From the NCBI GenBank assembly GCA_964525365.1, contig CAZGGW010000028.1:1-11101 (forward strand): 11,101 bases of DNA, read 5' to 3'. A program made the translations under genes and the position numbers. This document shows, piece by piece, positions 4,571 to 11,101 of this stretch. Origin of the DNA: CAZGGW01 sp964525365 (lineage in GTDB: Bacteria; Bacillota_I; Bacilli_A; RF39; UBA660). How positions within the stretch are numbered: the first letter of the stretch is position 1; each line of letters begins with the position of its first letter. The notes under the pieces are model-generated. The model was not told the DNA's origin and made no database searches. It was given only the letters and a program-made list of their open reading frames with translations.

Positions 4571-6253
4571 TTATTTTTTAAATGTTGGTGATTTAAAACT
4601 ATTTGATTTAGAATTTTTTATAGCGATAAATATAACACCAGCTATTATTATTAAAATTGATACTATTGCGATAATTGTTTTTACCATTTTACCGCTATCG
4701 GTAGACTGAGCCACATCTTTTGTAATATTTACTTTATACTCATTGACTTCTCCATTTTGAGCGGTTATTCTTATTAAAACAACACTGCCATTTTGTAAAT
4801 TTTGATTTCCAGAAACAGTTACAAAAGCATTTGTATCTTCAGTTGTTACAGATATATCTAAACTTTTTTCTTCTTCTCCTAATGTAACCGCATACGTTTT
4901 TACATTTGTATCAAAATTTATGGAATGATTAGTAATAGAAATGCCAGTTACATTATTATTAGAGGATAACTCACTTACACCTTCTTTTGCTCTTACTATA
5001 GTAAGTGTATATGTCTTAGTTTTTTTGTTTTCAGCAGTTACAACTAATTTAACTACATTTTCTCCAACTTTTAATTTTTTTGTACCAGTACCAGTCACTT
5101 TAGAAGTATCTGAATCAGTTGTTGCATCAATAGTAATACTTTCAATTTCATTTAGTACATTTACAGTGTATTTTTCAGTAGTTTTTGAAAACACTAATGT
5201 ACCATTACTCAATATTATTTCAGAAAGATAATTATTAGTATCTCTATCATCTTCTCTAGTAATGTTTATCGTATAAGTTTTTTCACTTCCTGATTCCGAT
5301 TTTGCCTTTACCAATACTTTATTTACTCCATAATTTAAGCTTACACTTCTTGGACCATATCCACTCACATATGAAGATGATTGTCCATTTAAAGTTGAAC
5401 TTATAGTTACGGTTTTAATTGACGAAGATACACTTGCTGTATATGAAGTCGTAGAAGAGTTAAAACCAGGACTTAGTGTACCTGCGCTTAAACTCAAAGA
5501 GGCAAGCGTATTTATTGTTTCTCTGTTATCTATTCTAGTTATAACAATTGTATACGTTTTTGTACTACCAGACTCTGATTTCACTTTTACTAACACTGTA
5601 TTTTTACCATAATTTAATTTTACTGTTCTTGGACCATATCCACTTACATATGAGGATGCTGAATCCGTCTTAGCTGCTACTATAACAGCTGAAGAAGCAT
5701 CAACGCTTGCTGTGTATGAAGTCGTAGAAGAATTGAATGTGGGTGACATTGTGACTCCAGTTATAGATAGAGAATCCAATGTATTTATTGTTGAATTAAC
5801 ATGAGGTGCTTCAACAGTAAAATTCACTTTATTACTAGAGACATTTCCGTAAGTATTTCCTTCTGAATCAGATGCTTTACATGAAGTAATTTGTAAAGAT
5901 GTAGTAGTACCAGCAGTAGATGGCATTGTTAACACTACATTAGCTAAATCAGTTGATCCTGTAACAGCAGCACTTCGTCTTAGTATGATTTTACTAGAGT
6001 TTCCTTCACTTTGAAAACTATTTAAAGCACTAATACTCTTGTAAGTAGCACCTACTAAAGAAATGCTGCCTTGTATTCCTTGTAAATCTGCTCCTGTAAA
6101 TGTTGCAGATATTTTACAAGTAACAGTTGATCCTGTTAAAGGGGTTAGATCACTACATGACACAGAACAATTTAAAGTTGCTGCGCTTAATTTTGTAGTG
6201 ATCCCCATTAACACAATTATAGAAAACATCATTAATATTTTTTTTATTTTCAT
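4571..6253 (-). CDS. Membrane-anchored cohesin-like / cadherin-like domain surface protein
   Basis: 560 residues, predicted extracellular with a C-terminal membrane anchor. In order: signal peptide (1-25, ending LSAA); a cohesin-like beta-sandwich (about 27-148) with LQGIQGSISL, then DLANVVLTMPSTAGTTTSL and the closing ASDSEGNTYG pattern typical of cohesins; four cadherin-like beta-sandwich domains (156-240, 246-332, 339-421, 428-512), each with the SxNTxTxSYT start and KTYTIxITR-like end; a linker; one transmembrane helix (about 523-546); and a short basic tail. No LPxTG sortase motif. All four cysteines (29, 33, 46, 125) are in the cohesin-like part. Domains 1 and 2 are close copies. The start at 6253 has AGGAGGG overlapping the upstream stop. 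Co-transcribed with a dockerin-bearing protease, it most likely docks that enzyme at the membrane (inference). The cohesin call is by pattern only; another Ig-like adhesin domain is possible. Confidence 0.8.
   Translation of the reverse strand: MKIKKILMMFSIIVLMGITTKLSAATLNCSVSCSDLTPLTGSTVTCKISATFTGADLQGIQGSISLVGATYKSISALNSFQSEGNSSKIILRRSAAVTGSTDLANVVLTMPSTAGTTTSLQITSCKASDSEGNTYGNVSSNKVNFTVEAPHVNSTINTLDSLSITGVTMSPTFNSSTTSYTASVDASSAVIVAAKTDSASSYVSGYGPRTVKLNYGKNTVLVKVKSESGSTKTYTIVITRIDNRETINTLASLSLSAGTLSPGFNSSTTSYTASVSSSIKTVTISSTLNGQSSSYVSGYGPRSVSLNYGVNKVLVKAKSESGSEKTYTINITREDDRDTNNYLSEIILSNGTLVFSKTTEKYTVNVLNEIESITIDATTDSDTSKVTGTGTKKLKVGENVVKLVVTAENKKTKTYTLTIVRAKEGVSELSSNNNVTGISITNHSINFDTNVKTYAVTLGEEEKSLDISVTTEDTNAFVTVSGNQNLQNGSVVLIRITAQNGEVNEYKVNITKDVAQSTDSGKMVKTIIAIVSILIIIAGVIFIAIKNSKSNSFKSPTFKK
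5258..5788 (-). repeat. Recently duplicated cadherin-like domain pair inside the surface gene
   Basis: Domain 1 (5534-5788) and domain 2 (5258-5518) share long near-identical stretches, including FNSSTTSYTASV, SSYVSGYGPR, LNYG and KSESGS. Matching positions are 273-279 bases apart. DNA is conserved too (for example the GGACCATATCCAC blocks at 5352 and 5631), whereas domains 3 and 4 have diverged far more, so 1 and 2 arose by a recent duplication. Confidence 0.75.
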
Positions 6254-6257
6254 TTTT

Positions 6258-6264
6258 CCCTCCT
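6258..6264 (-). promoter_or_regulatory. Ribosome binding site overlapping the upstream stop codon
   Basis: AGGAGGG on the minus strand; its first two bases are the last two of the protease stop TAG (6263-6265), and the ATG of the cohesin-like gene follows four bases later. The arrangement ties translation of the anchor to that of the protease, consistent with matched production. Confidence 0.85.
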
Positions 6265-9200
6265 AATTAGAACCTTCCACGCTTAGTATATGGTTAACAA
6301 TTTTTACAATATCTCCTATATCTATATCATCATCTTTATTTATATCTGCCGCTAGCACATAAGGTAATTTAACTATCTTTTTCGTTTCAAGTATATGATT
6401 AACTATACAAATTATGTCACCGATATCCTGATATCCATCTCCCGAAACGTCGCCAACTATTACTACAGTATATGAATTAGAAGTTATTTCATTTTCAATT
6501 TGTAAATGGCTACCAGTTCCAATAACTCCATCTTTCTTTATTTCATTACCATTATAGGTAAATAATTTATATAGTTGATCTTCAGCAGCATAAGAAGTTA
6601 TATTTAATCCTTCTTTTGTAGAAATCAATAATTCTTGATTATAATCATCTAATTTTGAGAAATTAGTAATGGTTGTAGGTAATACAGTAATTGTTGAAGG
6701 GGTTTTAAATATCTGTAATATAATACCATCAGCTGTCATTTCCCAATCAGATTCAAAGTCAAATCCAGCAAAACTAGCTTCGGATAAAGATTCTTCATTT
6801 GTTAATTGCTCCGGAAATTCATCAATCATAGTAGTAGATAAATCTCCTATAATAAATGGATCATTTTTAGTTCCACTTCCTGAATAGTAAGGGGTATCTT
6901 CAACCAATGTTATTACGGGTCTTACACCAAGTTCTTCAGTAACATAATTAACTTTTTCAAGACCACTTTCAGGATCAACAGAATACACTATTGCAGCATT
7001 TTCTGTTTCTTGAGGAGCTTCAATACCAAACTCTGCATATTTTTTAGGAGTCATAGTCCAATATGGAGACCCTGTATTTAAATAACTATTACTTCCAGCA
7101 GCTACACCTCCATATACTGCTTCATCTGCAGTTATTAAGCCTGCGTACAAAGAAAACTTATCACTTGTATATGAAGTTGTTAGCAATGGCATTATTATAG
7201 GATTACCAGCAAAGCCACTTCCCTCTAGTCTTACTAAACCCGCATAAGTAGTAAGTGCTGGATATTCGTTCTCATCTACAACTGGTTCATTTCTATCATT
7301 TATATAGTTTTCTTTATATATATATGTTTTTAAACTTTCTTTATTTGTTTCATACCAAGAATCAACAATACTTTTTATTACACTGTCATTTGTATTGGTA
7401 TAAATTTCTTCTCCAGCAGTGCCATATTGATATCCAACATATATTTTATCATTATATGCACTATTATATTTTGAAAGAGAAGTTAACTGTGTATCAGTCC
7501 CAGTATTATTACACTTTCCATTTTCTGGTACTCCATTATATATTAGTTTTATATTGCCTTCTACAGTTGTTCTAAGAATTTGCCAGCAAAATCCTCCGTA
7601 TATAATATTATTATCTATTGTATACCAAGTTTTTTCATAGTCTTCGCAATCAGTTTTAGTAGAGTACGAAGAATCTGAACAATATTCTCCTCCTCTGTAA
7701 TAATATACACCATCATTATAAGAATAATATAATCCTTGTCCATTTGGCTTTACTCCACCAATCTCAGCAGTATATGTATTTACTAACGTTACAGTTGTAT
7801 CATTTACTTCCATGATTTTATACATAGTATCACATGTCTCTGTATCTGTATTATTACATGTGAAGTATCCTACATCTGCGGTTGCATAAGATTTATCTTC
7901 CTCACCAGTATTAGTAATAGTATATGCACCAATAGAATCATCAAATTCATAACTAGTTCCTATTCTTTTGTCTGAGTTGCTTGTAAAATTCACCTCTTCT
8001 CTTGCAGCTATTACTTTTTCATAATATATATTTGAACTACTACGAGAGAAATCAATTGAATCGCCACTATGACATTCGGTATTTTGATAGTCACAGTACT
8101 CTGGCATATTTTCCTTTTCAAGCATGTTACTTATAATAGTAGGAGTAACCTCAGTTCCGTCATGTGCAAATCCATTGGTAATAGAAAATGTTTGATCTCC
8201 ATTTATAAGTTGAATTTTTACAGTTCCATTATAATAATTATCAGCTATAGTAAGAGAAGGATATTCACCATCATCTTCATCAGCATCAGCATATATCTCG
8301 CCAGCAATCCCACCATATTGAATTTTATCCAATATATCTTCACTAAATCCAACGTCATAATAATCTTCAATCATCATATTTCCGTTAAAATAATTATTTG
8401 ATAAATTTAGGCTTTCAGTAATATCAAGATAACCAATTAATCCGCCAAAAATAATATCATCTTCTACATTTTCATCTAATTCTAATTGTGAAACAAGATT
8501 CGCAGAACACATTGTATTAGTAATGGATATATTCCCATCCGCATACCCAGTAATACATCCATGTGCGGAATTAATTGTATTAGTATTATCTACTTCTATA
8601 TTATCAAAATTACCATTGAAAACCATTTCTGCAACAATTCCACTATGTTTAACTTCACATTTACTGAATTTTATATTTGAAATAGTTACATCATCTAATT
8701 CTGAAAATAAACTATACCCTTTCAAATTTGATATTGTATATCCATTTCCATCTAAGTTTATATTTTCGTGATACAAAAGAGGAATCCATCCTTCTCCATT
8801 GTTATAATATGCCCCACCTTCTAATTGAGTAGAAGAATAAAAATCTATGTTGTTTTGCAATTCAAAATATGAACCATCAAACCACCCAATATTGAAGACA
8901 TCTTCCGGTGTACTTACTTTATAAGGAGATGAGTCTATTCCTTCTCCATCAAATTCAAATACATCTAAATATTTACTTTGACAATTAGTCTCAACGCAAA
9001 CTTTTAATTCTACGGTTGACACATCTTGAAGAGTGTCATTAACAATAAGCTCAGCGTAACTATATCCATTTATAATTGGAAATGTATTAATACTAATGTA
9101 ATCTTCTAAATCATTACCATTTTCATCATATACATTTACATCAACTGCTGACCCACTTTCATATCCAACAGAATAGATTGGATATACTACACCAAAAATA

Positions 9201-10750
9201 TCAGAATTGATGATCTTACTTTCAGTATTTTTAATTTCAACTCTAGGTTTTATTGTTTCCAAGTCTGTTGTATTAGTTGAAATATTAAACTCCCAATACT
9301 CACTTCCATTAACAAAAATAGTATATGTATCCGAAGTTAAAGTAACTCCTTCAATATTTAATGTGTTGATACCTAGGTGAACCTGTATGGTATCTTCATA
9401 TTCAATTTCTCCGTCATTATTTGAATCAATTGATACAGAATATTCGGCTTCATTTTCATCATATAAATAGTATACATAAAATTTTATTTGATTTAATGAT
9501 TCGGGATTCTTAGTCTTTTCAAAAACAATTGTATTTTCATTTTCTTCATAATCATAATCCCATTGCTTTAAATTTTCATAAATATGATTCCATTGCTTTA
9601 AATTTTCATAAATATGATCCCAAGTTTTAGCTTTTAATTCAGTAACTCCTACTAAAGCGTCTGTTATTGAAACATCATAATATGATACATAAAAATATTC
9701 AGTATCTTCACCCCAAGAATTTTGAAGTAACCATGCTCCGTCTCCAATACCATCCCCATCTATATCACCATAGTTATCATTCCATCCGATAATGGTTGCT
9801 ACATGGCCAGATGAAAAATAGTATAATGTTTCTTCGTTATCCATGTTATATAGTTCTAAAGGACTAACAAAAACCATATTGTTGATTTCTGAATACCCAT
9901 CAAAATAAAACGTAGCCATTACTGCACCATTTTCAACTATATGTTCTTTAATATCTTGTGCGTGTGCATATACAGATTCTGACATTTCCAGAAGGTCTTC
10001 TTCATCTTCACGATAATAATCAATTGAAGGAAAATCAATTGTTCCTGTTACATCATAATCTAACTGTTCAGAATCAAATACTTCATTTAATGTTTTTAAT
10101 GCTACGCTTTCATTAAAATCTCCAAATTTAGATTCTAAAACCGGAGAAACTCCGTGAAAATAAGCCGCTTCAACAAACCTCAAATCACTTATTCCTTCGC
10201 CAATTTCATGGAATCCCCAATAGAAATTCTCATATGGATTTGCATAATCACCATAATTATAACTTAACGCATAATCTAATTGTCTTTCTGAAAAGTTTAA
10301 AGAACCCATATTGTTTTTTAAAGCATAAGATTCAATTGCACTTGTTGCAGCCATTGCCCAACATATACCAAGATTTCCTTGATCCTTTGTTGCTGAAATA
10401 TAACTTTTTCCGCTTACATTTGATAAGTCATATGATGAAGCATTCGCAGCGCCCAATGAAAATATAGAAAACTTTTTCTTTAATGTATTTAATAAGCTTT
10501 TATTATATTTATAATAATTTGAGTACTGACTCGGAACAATCGTAACATTTTCTTTTTGCTTTTCATTTAATTGATTATATTTTTTATATAATAAGCTTTC
10601 TTCCCTTTCTCCAATATATTCTTTTTTATCAACGCTATTAATCGTCAATTCTTTTTTTTCTGTTTCTTTAGCAAAAATATTGGTTAAACTAGTAAAAAAA
10701 CACATGATAGTTAGGACTATTAATATTTTAATCCTATTTTCTTTTTTCAT
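6263..10750 (-). CDS. Secreted multidomain papain-like cysteine protease with C-terminal dockerin
   Basis: 1495 residues. A signal peptide (about 1-27) is followed by a charged possible pro-region (28-105). The papain-like (C1A) domain (106-373) has Gln124 and Cys130 in DQGNLGICWA (papain Q/C spacing kept), His316 in SSGHVATIIGW and Asn344 in LLQNSWG, so the active site is complete. Next come a tandem WxxIYENLKQ repeat (377-396), a lectin-like beta domain as often follows such proteases (405-495), an Ig-like region (500-600), a GLUG-type beta-helix (about 604-880, starting SSPYKVSTPEDVFNIG), a region resembling modules of uncultured gut Bacilli (1045-1285: GGFCWQILRTT, YWTMTPKKY, GVRPVITL), and a type I dockerin (1433-1490) with two calcium loops (DVSGDGYQD, DINKDDDID). 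It probably cleaves host or dietary protein outside the cell while docked to the partner encoded next. Start at 10750 has AGGAGGAG just upstream. The substrate is unknown. Confidence 0.92.
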   Translation of the reverse strand: MKKENRIKILIVLTIMCFFTSLTNIFAKETEKKELTINSVDKKEYIGEREESLLYKKYNQLNEKQKENVTIVPSQYSNYYKYNKSLLNTLKKKFSIFSLGAANASSYDLSNVSGKSYISATKDQGNLGICWAMAATSAIESYALKNNMGSLNFSERQLDYALSYNYGDYANPYENFYWGFHEIGEGISDLRFVEAAYFHGVSPVLESKFGDFNESVALKTLNEVFDSEQLDYDVTGTIDFPSIDYYREDEEDLLEMSESVYAHAQDIKEHIVENGAVMATFYFDGYSEINNMVFVSPLELYNMDNEETLYYFSSGHVATIIGWNDNYGDIDGDGIGDGAWLLQNSWGEDTEYFYVSYYDVSITDALVGVTELKAKTWDHIYENLKQWNHIYENLKQWDYDYEENENTIVFEKTKNPESLNQIKFYVYYLYDENEAEYSVSIDSNNDGEIEYEDTIQVHLGINTLNIEGVTLTSDTYTIFVNGSEYWEFNISTNTTDLETIKPRVEIKNTESKIINSDIFGVVYPIYSVGYESGSAVDVNVYDENGNDLEDYISINTFPIINGYSYAELIVNDTLQDVSTVELKVCVETNCQSKYLDVFEFDGEGIDSSPYKVSTPEDVFNIGWFDGSYFELQNNIDFYSSTQLEGGAYYNNGEGWIPLLYHENINLDGNGYTISNLKGYSLFSELDDVTISNIKFSKCEVKHSGIVAEMVFNGNFDNIEVDNTNTINSAHGCITGYADGNISITNTMCSANLVSQLELDENVEDDIIFGGLIGYLDITESLNLSNNYFNGNMMIEDYYDVGFSEDILDKIQYGGIAGEIYADADEDDGEYPSLTIADNYYNGTVKIQLINGDQTFSITNGFAHDGTEVTPTIISNMLEKENMPEYCDYQNTECHSGDSIDFSRSSSNIYYEKVIAAREEVNFTSNSDKRIGTSYEFDDSIGAYTITNTGEEDKSYATADVGYFTCNNTDTETCDTMYKIMEVNDTTVTLVNTYTAEIGGVKPNGQGLYYSYNDGVYYYRGGEYCSDSSYSTKTDCEDYEKTWYTIDNNIIYGGFCWQILRTTVEGNIKLIYNGVPENGKCNNTGTDTQLTSLSKYNSAYNDKIYVGYQYGTAGEEIYTNTNDSVIKSIVDSWYETNKESLKTYIYKENYINDRNEPVVDENEYPALTTYAGLVRLEGSGFAGNPIIMPLLTTSYTSDKFSLYAGLITADEAVYGGVAAGSNSYLNTGSPYWTMTPKKYAEFGIEAPQETENAAIVYSVDPESGLEKVNYVTEELGVRPVITLVEDTPYYSGSGTKNDPFIIGDLSTTMIDEFPEQLTNEESLSEASFAGFDFESDWEMTADGIILQIFKTPSTITVLPTTITNFSKLDDYNQELLISTKEGLNITSYAAEDQLYKLFTYNGNEIKKDGVIGTGSHLQIENEITSNSYTVVIVGDVSGDGYQDIGDIICIVNHILETKKIVKLPYVLAADINKDDDIDIGDIVKIVNHILSVEGSN
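9560..9619 (-). repeat. Two tandem 30-bp units (in-frame 10-residue duplication)
   Basis: Units at 9560-9589 and 9590-9619 differ only in their last base, giving WDHIYENLKQ then WNHIYENLKQ, followed by a decayed third start WDYDYEEN. The repeat sits at the exit of the protease domain, in the linker to the lectin-like domain. Near identity implies a recent slippage or duplication event. Confidence 0.93.
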
Positions 10751-10771
10751 AACTCCTCCTATAATAATTGT

Positions 10772-10801
10772 ATTATACTATATAGTTGTTTTGGAAGTAA
10801 A
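10772..10801 (-). promoter_or_regulatory. Promoter of the protease/cohesin operon
   Basis: Minus-strand -10 TATAAT (10772-10777), 18-base spacer, -35 TTTACT (10796-10801; 4 of 6). Upstream is a run of A/T tracts (10802-10845) that could act as an UP element. The expected leader is short (about 15 bases) and contains AGGAGGAG; I see no riboswitch or operator. Confidence 0.7.
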
Positions 10802-10865
10802 TCAAAAAATAAAAAAAATGTCGAATATTGAAAAAAATATGAAATTTTTATGATCTTTTATACAT

Positions 10866-10889
10866 AATAAAAAGAAGGTTTCCCTTCTT
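10866..10889 (-). terminator. Rho-independent terminator of tuf
   Basis: Minus-strand stem AAGAAGG-GAAA-CCTTCTT (10872-10889) followed by TTTATTA, nine bases after the tuf stop codon. The T run is short and interrupted. It shares stem, loop and flank with the terminator at 4533-4557. Confidence 0.82.
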
Positions 10890-10898
10890 AATTATTAA

Positions 10899-11101
10899 TT
10901 ATTCAAGAATTTCTGATACTACACCAGCACCAACAGTACGTCCACCTTCACGAATTGAGAACTTAGTTCCATTTTCGATAGCAATTGGTGTAATTAATTC
11001 AACTGTCATATCAACATTGTCTCCTGGCATAACCATTTCAACACCTGCTGGTAATTCAATAACACCAGTTACATCTGTAGTACGGAAATAGAATTGTGGA
11101 C
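10899..11101 (-). CDS. tuf: Elongation factor Tu, C-terminal 66 residues (5' part outside window)
   Basis: The visible part of EF-Tu domain 3 reads PQFYFRTTDVTG, MVMPGDNVDMTVELI, then the hallmark FSIREGGRTVGAGVVSEILE before a TAA stop. EF-Tu delivers aminoacyl-tRNA to the ribosome. The C-terminus is complete. Codons are more regular and richer in GGT, CGT and CCA than in the surface genes, as expected for a very highly expressed gene. A terminator nine bases downstream separates it from the surface operon. Confidence 0.99.
   Translation of the reverse strand, partial: PQFYFRTTDVTGVIELPAGVEMVMPGDNVDMTVELITPIAIENGTKFSIREGGRTVGAGVVSEILE

Noticed and set aside
4941..5231. Plus-strand open frames antisense to the cohesin-like gene (also 6063-6266).
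   Set aside because: They mirror the repetitive Ser/Thr-rich coding sequence on the other strand and have no family resemblance or ribosome site.
7255..7575. Plus-strand open frames inside the protease gene (also 6669-6887, 8069-8401, 8523-8771 and 10234-10467).
   Set aside because: They lie antisense to a gene with clear domains, have low-complexity composition and show no ribosome site; they are shadows of the real frame.
10802..10865. Possible riboswitch or leader RNA upstream of the protease operon.
   Set aside because: The stretch lies upstream of the predicted promoter, is simply A/T tracts, and the leader itself is only about 15 bases.

Overview
The window is AT-rich DNA from a low-GC Gram-positive bacterium. 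EngB ends on TGA and Trp codons I checked are TGG, so the standard bacterial code applies. A HrcA/CIRCE heat-shock control region, a SpoVIF-like small protein and very strong Shine-Dalgarno sites point to Bacilli. Dockerin, cohesin-like and GLUG-type surface modules suggest a gut-associated, mostly uncultured lineage of that class; this last placement is inference.

Every cellular gene lies on the minus strand. In transcription order (right to left) the layout is: the 3' end of tuf (EF-Tu) with its terminator; a two-gene surface operon of a 1495-residue secreted papain-like protease with a C-terminal dockerin, followed 9 bases later by a membrane-anchored protein with a cohesin-like domain and four cadherin-like domains, closed by a terminator; a 1.4-kb insertion sequence on the opposite strand; a ribosome-assembly operon (engB, der, a SpoVIF-like gene) with its own promoter and terminator; and the 5' two thirds of hrcA behind a sigma-A promoter bracketed by one good and one half-degenerate CIRCE operator.

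The IS (3113-4512) is flanked by 21-bp inverted repeats matching at 18 positions. It carries an unusually short ISLre2/UPF0236-type transposase gene and about 195 bases of non-coding DNA, which can fold into a three-way-junction RNA (4324-4398) and a second hairpin (4422-4447). It sits between the surface-operon terminator and the engB promoter, so it appears to disrupt nothing.

Two candidates for new biology stand out. One is the self-contained dockerin-protease plus membrane-anchored cohesin-like receptor, a possible minimal 'one enzyme, one anchor' analogue of a cellulosome directed at protein. The other is the structured RNA candidate inside the IS. Smaller points are a tandem 10-residue duplication after the protease domain, an EF-hand-like loop between the catalytic His and Asn, and two near-identical terminators with a compensatory base-pair change.
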